A stretch of 40,415 bases of DNA from a virus, in IMG/VR virus record IMGVR_UViG_3300031857_000467, positions 1-40,415 of that record, one strand, 5' to 3'. The position numbers were made by a program, and so were the translations under genes. The stretch's first letter is position 1, and every line of letters starts with the position of its first letter. Shown here in pieces: positions 8,760-17,656 of this stretch. The notes under the pieces are model-generated. The model was not told where the DNA came from and did not search any database. It saw only the letters and a program-made list of their open reading frames with translations.

Positions 8760-11700
8760 ATGAGCTATACCGTTGCTTTGCCTGATGGACGAACCGTTGA
8801 GTTTCCAGACAGCGTATCCAAAGAAAAAGCAGCGGAGATACTCAGAGAGCAGCTTGGTATAGGTGGCTCCCCCGAAGAAGGTTTTGTTCCTGCCGTCAAA
8901 GCCGGTATCTCTGGTTTAAAAAGCGCAGGCGCTGCGCTTGCTGGCCGCACAGGTGTCATGGATACCGAACGCGCCAAGCAGATCATGGCCGAGGAAGAGG
9001 CGTACCAACAGCGTACGTTTAAGCCCACAGAAAAGGGCTGGTCAGGAGCCCCGCTTACTAAATTTAGCGAGTTGCTTGGCGGCTCTTTGCCGTACGTTGC
9101 GGCTCCGTTGATTGCAGGCGGTGCGGCGGCAGTGGGCGGAGCCCCTGCCCTTGTTGCTTCGGGCTTGGGTGCTTTGGCATCAGGCGCTCAATTCACAGGT
9201 CAGTTCTTAAAACGCCAGACTGAGGAAGGCACGCCTCTTGAGCAGACTAACCTTGCCGCCGCCGCTGGCGCAGGTACGGTTGCAGGTGCATTGGACTTAC
9301 TGTCTTTCAAGATGTTCCCTGCTATTCGCGGCATTTTTAGCGCGGCAGGTAAAGAACTGTCCCAAGACGCGGCAGAGCAGATTGCCAAGCAAGGCATGGC
9401 CAAAATGCTTGGGGATTACACCAAAGCTACAGGTAAAGCTATTGGTGCAGAAAGTACTACCGAAGTAGCACAGCAGTTCCTTGAGCGTTTGCAAGCAGGT
9501 TTAAAACTTGATGACGAGCAAGCACGTAACGAATACTGGGAAAGTTTAATTGGCGGCGCTGTATTAGGCGGTGCTTTGGCGCCTGCTGGCCGTTTCATTG
9601 AGCGTGGTCGGATTAAAACCCAGCAAGCAGAAGCAGGCCGTGCAGAGCAGGCCAAGCAAGTACAGGCACAAGAGGCCGAGAAGCAACGCTTGGAGCAAGA
9701 AAAGCAAGCGTATCGCCAGACGCCTGAGTACTTAGACGAGATCCAAACCCGCTATGCAGATGTGCAAAAGCAAGAAGCAGATTTGCTTGCGCGTCTTAAG
9801 GGTAAACCCGCAGAAGGTGACTTAGCGGCTGCGGCTGACAAGAAAGAAGCGCGAGATCAAATAAGAGAGTTGCGCAAATCTGATGAGTACACCGGCACGA
9901 TTGAAGAGTACCGTTCTGCTAGAAAAGCCATTGAAGAACGCGATCAAGAAGCTACACGCAAAACTGCGTTTGCAGAAGCCAACAAAGTCCCCGGAGCCCA
10001 GCAAGATTTGTTTGGTGAGTTGCCGGCGGCCAAAGACTCATCTCCTGTAGGCCAGCTACGCACACTTGACTCACAGATTAAAGGTCTTGACGCACAGCTT
10101 GCCGATGCTAAAAAGACAGGCGATCAAGCACAGATCCAAGCGCTTACCAATCAGCAGTTTGACTTGCAAAAGCAGTTTCAGTCTATGGCGCCAACGCCGA
10201 CAGCGTATGCGGCTATGCAGACTACAGTCAATAAACAAATTGAGAACCTGCGAACCAAACTACAAGCGGCTACCAGCACTGAGGACATGGAACGCCTTGT
10301 CGGTAGTATCAAACAGAATAAAGAAGCACTAGCCGAGCTTGAACAATTAAAACCTTTTGTTGCAGAAGCACCAAAGCAAACTGACGTTGCATCTCGTGAC
10401 GTTGAGATAAAAGACCTGAGAAAGAAAGTCACACGTTACCAAGAACTTGGTGACGATGAAGCGATTGCCAAGTTACTACCGCGCCTGAAAGAGTTGGAAG
10501 CTGTACCCACGCTGATGGAAGGCGATCAGTTCCGCAACGTACCTACTGACGACTTGTTTGCCGCTGAAATTGACGATGGCGCAAAAGAAGCCCGTGAGAC
10601 ACGGGAAAGCGTTGAAGCTGAAATTGAAAAGCTTCGCGAGATGTCTGAAAGAGTTAAAACCACTTCGCCTGTTACGCAAGCGTACCGCGATAGGGAGCTT
10701 GCAAAAGCGCGTTCATTGTTGTCTTTGTTTGAAGAAAGCGAACAGGATTGGAACAAACTTAAGCAAGACCCTGCAAACACCGAATACCGCGACGACCGCG
10801 ATAAGCTTAAAGAGACGCTTGAGAAAGACATCAAGGCTTTAGAAAAGCGCGACATCCCTGAAGGCACAGTGATGCCCACGCGTGAAATGTTTGAGTTGAA
10901 CGTAAAACGCAAGGCTTTGAAGAACTTGAACCGCCGTATGGAGGCGGCTGACCGCTTTAAAGACACCACACCGTTTGCTCAGAACATCATTGATGAGCGC
11001 ACAGACGAGAACGTAGCGTCTCTGCTTGACTACTATTTGCCCAAACTAAAACCTGCACAGGAAGGTTTTGCAAAACAAACTAACCGGGCGGCAATGGCTA
11101 AAGAGGCCAAAGAACTGCGTGCTAAAGTACACGACGGCCTGATTGATTTGTATGACGCGGTCAAGATTAAAGACGGTCTTGCTATTCGCAAGACTAAAGA
11201 TCAGTTCTTTTTTGATGCTGAGCGTCTGGTCAATATCAACCGCATTTTAGGCAATGGCAAAGCGCTTGAACGCGAAGCTAAAATTGGGTTGCGTGAGCAA
11301 CTGCTTGAAGTTACAGACGATATTCAGAGTACGGTAACTAACCTTACACGTTCTAGAGTCCAGTTGCGCACGCTTGACAGAGAAATTGCAGACATTGGTC
11401 GGCCATCATCTGACGAGCAAGCGCAGGCACTAAGCGCTATGGAAAAGCGCAGGGACACGTTGGCGTTAAATGTTAAGAAACTCCAAGCAAAAACAGGCTG
11501 GGAAGACAAATCTGACGCCATCATTGATCGTTATAGCGACGTTATTGCTGATGAGCGTGAACTAGTTAGAGGCCAGCGCCAGCTTCCTATTGAGCGTGTA
11601 GAAGGTGCGGCTAACCGTATTGATGAGGTTACGCGTGAGTTGCGCCTTGTAAATGAGCGTGTCCAGAAAGCTGGCCGTCCAACAGACGAAGCTAAGATGA

Positions 11701-14700
11701 ATGCGTTGGCAGAGCTTAAAGACCGCCGTAAAGACCTTGGCGATGAGTTAAGAAAACTGCGTGCTGCCAAACCATCGGTCAAAGAAGAGAATAGACTGGC
11801 CAAAGAAGTCACGCCAGAGATGGCGGAGATGCAACAACAGTTGGGCAACATTGAGCGCCAACTTAAAGGTCTGTCTGTTGAGTCCGAGAGAGGCAATATC
11901 CGCGCACAGTTGCTAAAAGCTCGTGACGACCTAAAGGCAAAAATTGCCGCTGGCACACCAGAGGAAGAAGCTGCAACAGCAACAGGCCAACGCGAACTGA
12001 CAGGTATTCAGCCCAAGCGTCTGGCTCCTACATTGCGTGAGATAACGCCCGAAGAACTGACCGAGGCACGTACTGCGTTTGTGGCTGCAGAAACTAAAGT
12101 TGAAGAACTGAAGAAAGCTGTGCGCAATACAGAGGCGTTGCAAGAGAACCCACAGTACTTCCGCGAACTGGCAACTAGGCTAAAAAACGAAGTAGACCAG
12201 TACAAGCTAGAGTCTAAAGACTTCCCCAATAGTTTTCTATTAGAGAGAGCTAAAGCAGATTACGCAGCACGCGAACAAAACGCACGCTACTTTAATATGT
12301 TGGCTGACTTGTCCGAACAAGGTCAGGCCGATTTACAAGCAGTTCAAAAAGAACTGGCGCAAGCGCAAAAAGCTTTGCCTAAAGCAGAAGCCGCGTTCCG
12401 TGACTTAGAGCGTCGCCAACGTATGCAACAGCAACAACAAGCGGATGTGGCTGGCACTACTCCCGGACAAGTGGAAGCGGAGCGCATCAAAGCAGGCCAG
12501 TCTCGTGAGTTTAGAACGCCTCAAGGCAAGACGCTTATCAAGCCTAAAGAAGCAAAAAGTTGGGACATTAAACAGCAGTCTGTTGCGCCTGTGGCCAAAG
12601 TGCCAGAAGTTGTTAAAGCACAAAAAGCCCTGTCAAGGGCAGTAGAAATTGCACGGATGTCTGGCAAAGAGCTTGTAACCGCTCGCGGCAAGTTAGCCGA
12701 GTCCGGTGTTACGCAAGAAGTACAGCAACTTCAAAAAACAGTAGCAGATATTGAGCCGTTTGTTAAAGGCACGTTTTCCGAAGAAAATGTTAAAGCTATT
12801 GACGACGAACTAGCAAAGATTGACGCAGTACTGCAAGAGCGCGGGTCTAATAAACAGAAAGCGCCGTCTCCTGTAATAGCCAAACACAAGGGGCCTCTGC
12901 CAAGAGACTATGCGGCTACTATTGATTTTGCGGAAAAAGAAGCTCGTAGCGAATACAACGCGGCTAAGAAAGTTAGCGATGCCGCACAAGTTGCGTATGA
13001 GACTGCTCGTAAAGGAATAGATAACCTGCCTTCTATGGCTTCTGGTCTTGAGTTTGGCCGCTTAGACAGTGCGATGACCCGTGCTGCAAGTGCGACGGAA
13101 AAGCTGTTGCCTAAGACACAAGCCGCAGAGCTTACGTACTTAGCGGCGCGTCGAGATAATTTGACTTTGAACAGGTTGTTGGGGCAAGACTTGCGTGAAG
13201 CATTTGTAGATGCAAGCGCTAGATTGGCCAAGGCTTTGAACAGAGAGTCACCTCTAGTCAAACAAATTGAGGAAGCTAGAGCCACTGCCGCTAAAGCCGA
13301 GAAGGCACGCGCAGAAGCGGAAGCCAAAGCTCGTGAAGAAGAGCGCAAGCTTCAAGCTGAGAGAAATGCTGGCGATGCCGAAAAACAAAAAGCACTGGAC
13401 GCTGCCAAGGCTGAGCAAGAGCGCCTTGAGAAAGCCAAGGCATCTGGCGCTGCGTACGACACACGCCGCTTTACCCGCGATACTTCTGGCCCCCAGATGA
13501 CGGCTGAGCTTAACCGCCTCAAGAAAGACTTGGCGGCGGCGGATACAAACTTGGGCAAAGCCCGAGAGAAAAACAACGTTGAGGACATTAAGAAGTATCA
13601 AGACGAATACAACCGGCTTGAGTCCAATATTGACACCATTTACGCATCGGCACCTATTATTGAGCGTGATCTAGATCAAGAGGCGGGCCCACAGCCAGAC
13701 GCTGCGGAAGGTATGCGTTTGCCTGCTCGTAAAGAAGGCCCTGTTGTTCGTAACTTGGCTGGCGCTAAGCGTATTCGTCAGTCAGGGGTAATTAAACTTA
13801 GAGCCGAGGGCCTGTCACAAGAAGCTGCAAACGCAGTGCATTTGTTTACAGTCAAAGCACGTTTGGATGGCGCTACTGATGCCAGCCGCGCTAAGTTAGA
13901 GACTGCTTACGCAGAAGCTACCGAAGGTTTAACAGACGAGCAAGTGGCTAATCAACTGGCTGAAGGTAAGCGTTTGTTAGGTCAAGGCCCCACTATTGAG
14001 ATCATTGCTGCTCGTGAGCGCTATCGTCAGTCGGTGATTGAGCTTGAGAAAGCCCAGAAAGATTTTGACGAAGCCAAGACTCCTGCAACCAAAGAGTTGG
14101 CGCAAGACGCTCTTGACCTTGCCAATCAGCGTAGCGATGCCGCAGAGGAAGCGTACAAGAATGCGCGTGATATTCGTGCGTCTAAAGCCCTTAAAGGCGG
14201 TGCGCAAGCAGAAGTTGAAGCCGCGTTGGATGCCGCTACTGCCAAGCAAGAAGCCGCTACACTGCCAGAGATTGACGAAGAAGGCCCGATCCAAGGTGCT
14301 GCAACCCAGTACACGGAGATGGATCAGGCTCAGTTGTCTGACACAGCCAAGGAAGCCATTGCAGATGGGCGCTTGCTCGATGCTGTTAATGATGTGGCTG
14401 AGAACGGCCAGACTGACTTCGTTCGTCAGAACGCCAAGAACATTGTCAACATGTTGCTTCGCACCAAGGTAGTCATTGATCCTAACTTGGTCGATGCTTA
14501 CGGCAACCCTGTACCAGCGTTTTACAACAACGTAACCAACACCGTGTCGTTTAGACCCGGAGAGCTGACAGAAGAGAACCTGATTCACGAAGTGACCCAC
14601 GCCGCATCACTACGCGGTTTGGTTATGCCTGCTGCTGATTTGACTAAAGAACAACTTAATGCACGCAATGAGTTGAACGCCATGTTCAACCAACTGAAGA

Positions 14701-17534
14701 AAGATAAGGCGCTGGTAAACGAATACGGCTTGACTAACGTAGCCGAGTTTGCCTCTGAAGTACAGTCCAACAAAGACTTCCGTGACCGCATCAACCAAAA
14801 GCCTTGGTTTGGCGGCAACATGCTGTCCCGTTTCTTCCAAGCTATTTTGCGTTTGGTGGGCTTTAAAACTGGCCAAGTCACCACGGATGTTGCGACCAAG
14901 AACATTGAAGCGCTGTACATGCCTGCGCAGAAGTTTGAAATGGTTGACCAGATTAACGCGCCATCGGTCTTTAGAACTAAAGCGCCAGCAGTTACCTCGG
15001 TCATTGTTGGCCAAGAAGCGGGTAGGGGCACATCGCTTAAAGAAAACTTGTTTGGCCTTGGTGGTCGCGTACAGTTGATTGACCGCTTGGCTGCAACCGA
15101 TGCCGCTATTGTGGCTGGTGAAGGCGCGGGTAAGTTGTCTTCTACTGAAGCTTTCCAAACGCAGTACTTCCTGCGTTTAGCCGATAACACAACGCAGACA
15201 GCCGGTCAGTTCATTACGCACGGCCCCGTGTCAATCGTGGCAGACAAGACTGCTTTGGGTACAGAGTATCGCTACCAGTCATCGACTGGCGCTAACCTTG
15301 TACAAATGACTGAACATTTGGAGGATGCTTCCAAAGCCGGTTTGGGTGCCGATGCTGAGCGCATACTGACCGTGCAGGTGGCTGGAGATCGTGCGAACGC
15401 TACGCCTAATGGCTGGGCACGCTTGTTATCTTCTGATCCTGCGGCAGCTAAAGCCGAGTACCTTAGAGACCAAGCCACATTAGCGGCAAACCCCGAAGCT
15501 AAGAAAAGCATTGACGCTGCCAAGGCGGTGTACAAACAGTACAACAACGGCCTTATAGACTTTATAGTCCAGTGCGGATTTATTTCCAAACAGGAAGGCG
15601 CGCGCCTGAAACAGACGCCGTTCATTCCGTTCTATCGTATCGAGAACAACGAGGTCAAGCTGTTTACCGACAGGGAAAGCAGCATCCGTATTGGCAACAT
15701 CAAAGAGAACCCAGACTTGCAACGCATGTTGGGCGATGAGAAAACCATTCTGCCAATCTTGACCAGCGCTGTTCAGAACACGTTCATGCTGTCCCGTGCC
15801 GGTTTGCGGAACCAAGCTACGCATAAAACGTCTGATGCGCTATACAAGGCTGGGTTTGCATCCAAGATCGGCAAGGGAAGCGGCCCCGCAGGTACTGATG
15901 TAGTTCGTTACAAAGTTGATGGCGATGATTACTTTGCTGTAATTGATTCCGACACGTTTGGCATCCCCGCCCATTTGATTGTCAAGGGCATGGAAGGTAT
16001 CAAGACCACCATCCCAGAGATCGTGCGCATGATGGGCATACCGGCTGATTGGGTGCGTAAGTTTGTGACCCGCAGTCCTGCCTACGCTATTCGTCAGTTG
16101 ATCCGTGACCCTCTCAATGCCGCTATTGTTGGTGGTGTAGATGGCGTGCCGGTACTTAACGCATTGAAGCAGTTGGCTAAAATGCGCGCTGGTCGCAGCC
16201 CTGCTGAAGACGCGTTGATGCGCGGTCTGGCTATCAGTAGCAACATTTACACGGGCGACGAGAAAGACATGCAGAGGTTCTTGCAGGACATCAGCACAGG
16301 TCGTGGTAAGTGGGACAAGATGCTTGGCATGCTAGATACTGTGGCGCTTCAAGCTGACGCGGCTACCCGCGCTACCATCTACGAAGACTCCTTGAAGAAA
16401 GGCTTGACCGAAGCGCAAGCGCAGTTCCGTGCGTTTGAGTCTCAGAACTTTAGCCGCCGTGGGTTGTCGCCAAGTATCCAGATGCTGAGCACAATGGTTC
16501 CGTTCTTTAACGCGCAGATTCAGGGCTTGGATGTTCTGTATCGTTCGTTCAAAGGCGACATGCCTTTCTCTCAGCGTTTGGAAATCCAGCGTAAGATAAA
16601 AATGCGCGGTGTCATGTTGATGGCCGGAACCTTGGCGTATGCCTTGATGATGGAGGACGACGAAGACTACCGCAAGATGCCGCCTGAAGTTAAGTATGGC
16701 AACTGGTTTGTGCGCATTCCGGGCGTCAAAGACCCACTTAAGATTCCAATTCCGTACGAGGTGGGTATCTTGTTCAAGGCGTTGCCCGAAGCTATCCTTG
16801 ATGTGGCGCGGCGTGATACCAAGGCCAAGGAAGCCATTAAAGGGTTGGGCATGCTGCTCTGGCAGTCCACTCCGGGCGTTATACCCGTGGCCGGCAAGCC
16901 GTTCATTGAAGGTGCTATTGGTGCTACACCGTTCGGCCCGATCGAGTCGCCAAGGGAAAAAGAGTTGCCACCCGCCATGCGTTACCGCGAAGAGACAACC
17001 GAAGTGGCCAAAACCTTGGGTTCGTTCACCGGAGCCGTGGGCGTGTCGCCCCTGATGATTGAGCACTTTGTGCGTAGCTACACAAGCTCATTGGGGCTGT
17101 CAGCGTTGCACATGCTAGACCCAGCCCTGCGCTCCTCGACAGAGGGCGCGAAAGCCTCAACGTCGGCCAGCAAGTTGCCGTTCGTGGGCGGCTTGTTCCA
17201 GTCAGCCGATGGCCGCTTTATCGTCGACCGCGCATACAACCGCGTGGAAGAAGTGGTGCAAGCGCAAAAGGGCTATGAGGACTTGGAAAAGCGCGGCAAG
17301 AGAGCCGAGGCCAAGGCATGGGCGCAGGAGTATGCGTCGCTGTTGGCTCAAGCTGATATGGCTGGAAGCTTCAAGAAAACTATGGGGGAGATGTTCACCG
17401 ATGAACGTACGATACGCGCTGACTCTAGGCTCTCAACAGAGCGTAAAGACGAGCTAATCGCACGCATCAAAGCGGCGCAGAATCGAGAGGCCGAGGCTTT
17501 CTATCGGGCAACCGAAAGAAGAAAACCCCAGTAA
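8760..17534 (+). CDS. Giant polyvalent ejection protein with HExxH metallopeptidase and LPD38-like region
   Basis: At 2924 residues this is by far the largest gene. The N-terminus carries a short PDGRTVEFPDSVSKEKAAEI motif at residues 8-27 and Gly/Ala hydrophobic segments near 95-150. Residues about 280-1830 are almost continuous charged coiled coil. An HEVTH zinc-protease motif lies at 1943-1947, followed by VAEFASE with Glu1996 and Glu2000 as candidate third ligands, as in metallopeptidase-like domains of phage polyvalent proteins. The C-terminal region has AIRQLIRDP near 2441 and VPFFNAQIQGLDVLYRSF around 2580-2597, matching my memory of the large polyvalent-protein-associated domain LPD38. 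Proteins of this class are packaged in the virion and enter the host with DNA. A hairpin follows the stop. The protease call rests on motifs only. Confidence 0.8.
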   Translation: MSYTVALPDGRTVEFPDSVSKEKAAEILREQLGIGGSPEEGFVPAVKAGISGLKSAGAALAGRTGVMDTERAKQIMAEEEAYQQRTFKPTEKGWSGAPLTKFSELLGGSLPYVAAPLIAGGAAAVGGAPALVASGLGALASGAQFTGQFLKRQTEEGTPLEQTNLAAAAGAGTVAGALDLLSFKMFPAIRGIFSAAGKELSQDAAEQIAKQGMAKMLGDYTKATGKAIGAESTTEVAQQFLERLQAGLKLDDEQARNEYWESLIGGAVLGGALAPAGRFIERGRIKTQQAEAGRAEQAKQVQAQEAEKQRLEQEKQAYRQTPEYLDEIQTRYADVQKQEADLLARLKGKPAEGDLAAAADKKEARDQIRELRKSDEYTGTIEEYRSARKAIEERDQEATRKTAFAEANKVPGAQQDLFGELPAAKDSSPVGQLRTLDSQIKGLDAQLADAKKTGDQAQIQALTNQQFDLQKQFQSMAPTPTAYAAMQTTVNKQIENLRTKLQAATSTEDMERLVGSIKQNKEALAELEQLKPFVAEAPKQTDVASRDVEIKDLRKKVTRYQELGDDEAIAKLLPRLKELEAVPTLMEGDQFRNVPTDDLFAAEIDDGAKEARETRESVEAEIEKLREMSERVKTTSPVTQAYRDRELAKARSLLSLFEESEQDWNKLKQDPANTEYRDDRDKLKETLEKDIKALEKRDIPEGTVMPTREMFELNVKRKALKNLNRRMEAADRFKDTTPFAQNIIDERTDENVASLLDYYLPKLKPAQEGFAKQTNRAAMAKEAKELRAKVHDGLIDLYDAVKIKDGLAIRKTKDQFFFDAERLVNINRILGNGKALEREAKIGLREQLLEVTDDIQSTVTNLTRSRVQLRTLDREIADIGRPSSDEQAQALSAMEKRRDTLALNVKKLQAKTGWEDKSDAIIDRYSDVIADERELVRGQRQLPIERVEGAANRIDEVTRELRLVNERVQKAGRPTDEAKMNALAELKDRRKDLGDELRKLRAAKPSVKEENRLAKEVTPEMAEMQQQLGNIERQLKGLSVESERGNIRAQLLKARDDLKAKIAAGTPEEEAATATGQRELTGIQPKRLAPTLREITPEELTEARTAFVAAETKVEELKKAVRNTEALQENPQYFRELATRLKNEVDQYKLESKDFPNSFLLERAKADYAAREQNARYFNMLADLSEQGQADLQAVQKELAQAQKALPKAEAAFRDLERRQRMQQQQQADVAGTTPGQVEAERIKAGQSREFRTPQGKTLIKPKEAKSWDIKQQSVAPVAKVPEVVKAQKALSRAVEIARMSGKELVTARGKLAESGVTQEVQQLQKTVADIEPFVKGTFSEENVKAIDDELAKIDAVLQERGSNKQKAPSPVIAKHKGPLPRDYAATIDFAEKEARSEYNAAKKVSDAAQVAYETARKGIDNLPSMASGLEFGRLDSAMTRAASATEKLLPKTQAAELTYLAARRDNLTLNRLLGQDLREAFVDASARLAKALNRESPLVKQIEEARATAAKAEKARAEAEAKAREEERKLQAERNAGDAEKQKALDAAKAEQERLEKAKASGAAYDTRRFTRDTSGPQMTAELNRLKKDLAAADTNLGKAREKNNVEDIKKYQDEYNRLESNIDTIYASAPIIERDLDQEAGPQPDAAEGMRLPARKEGPVVRNLAGAKRIRQSGVIKLRAEGLSQEAANAVHLFTVKARLDGATDASRAKLETAYAEATEGLTDEQVANQLAEGKRLLGQGPTIEIIAARERYRQSVIELEKAQKDFDEAKTPATKELAQDALDLANQRSDAAEEAYKNARDIRASKALKGGAQAEVEAALDAATAKQEAATLPEIDEEGPIQGAATQYTEMDQAQLSDTAKEAIADGRLLDAVNDVAENGQTDFVRQNAKNIVNMLLRTKVVIDPNLVDAYGNPVPAFYNNVTNTVSFRPGELTEENLIHEVTHAASLRGLVMPAADLTKEQLNARNELNAMFNQLKKDKALVNEYGLTNVAEFASEVQSNKDFRDRINQKPWFGGNMLSRFFQAILRLVGFKTGQVTTDVATKNIEALYMPAQKFEMVDQINAPSVFRTKAPAVTSVIVGQEAGRGTSLKENLFGLGGRVQLIDRLAATDAAIVAGEGAGKLSSTEAFQTQYFLRLADNTTQTAGQFITHGPVSIVADKTALGTEYRYQSSTGANLVQMTEHLEDASKAGLGADAERILTVQVAGDRANATPNGWARLLSSDPAAAKAEYLRDQATLAANPEAKKSIDAAKAVYKQYNNGLIDFIVQCGFISKQEGARLKQTPFIPFYRIENNEVKLFTDRESSIRIGNIKENPDLQRMLGDEKTILPILTSAVQNTFMLSRAGLRNQATHKTSDALYKAGFASKIGKGSGPAGTDVVRYKVDGDDYFAVIDSDTFGIPAHLIVKGMEGIKTTIPEIVRMMGIPADWVRKFVTRSPAYAIRQLIRDPLNAAIVGGVDGVPVLNALKQLAKMRAGRSPAEDALMRGLAISSNIYTGDEKDMQRFLQDISTGRGKWDKMLGMLDTVALQADAATRATIYEDSLKKGLTEAQAQFRAFESQNFSRRGLSPSIQMLSTMVPFFNAQIQGLDVLYRSFKGDMPFSQRLEIQRKIKMRGVMLMAGTLAYALMMEDDEDYRKMPPEVKYGNWFVRIPGVKDPLKIPIPYEVGILFKALPEAILDVARRDTKAKEAIKGLGMLLWQSTPGVIPVAGKPFIEGAIGATPFGPIESPREKELPPAMRYREETTEVAKTLGSFTGAVGVSPLMIEHFVRSYTSSLGLSALHMLDPALRSSTEGAKASTSASKLPFVGGLFQSADGRFIVDRAYNRVEEVVQAQKGYEDLEKRGKRAEAKAWAQEYASLLAQADMAGSFKKTMGEMFTDERTIRADSRLSTERKDELIARIKAAQNREAEAFYRATERRKPQ

Positions 17535-17542
17535 AGCCTTCG

Positions 17543-17570
17543 TAGATGCCCGTCTTAGCACGGGCATCTA
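17543..17570. terminator. Perfect hairpin between convergent genes
   Basis: TAGATGCCCG is followed, after a loop of 8, by its exact reverse complement CGGGCATCTA, and one further T-A pair can close the loop. It begins 9 bases after the stop of the giant virion gene. There is no long T tract on either strand, so it is a probable, possibly bidirectional, terminator rather than a textbook one. Confidence 0.7.
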
Positions 17571-17629
17571 GTACGCGGCAAAGGACTGCCTTGCGCAGCC
17601 CTAGTTCACGAACACTATCAGGATCAAGG

Positions 17630-17649
17630 CAGGGGATGAAGAACCCCTG
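17630..17649. terminator. Second hairpin between convergent genes
   Basis: CAGGGG and CCCCTG pair perfectly around a loop of 8 bases, and the stem can be extended by AGG/CCT across a one-base bulge. It lies 8 bases past the end of the primase-helicase gene in that gene's own direction. No T tract follows on the leftward strand. Confidence 0.5.
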
Positions 17650-17656
17650 ACCTCTT

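Noticed and set aside
13977-14600. A 207-codon - strand frame inside the giant virion gene
   Set aside because: It is antisense to continuous coiled-coil coding sequence; no start signal or recognisable domain.
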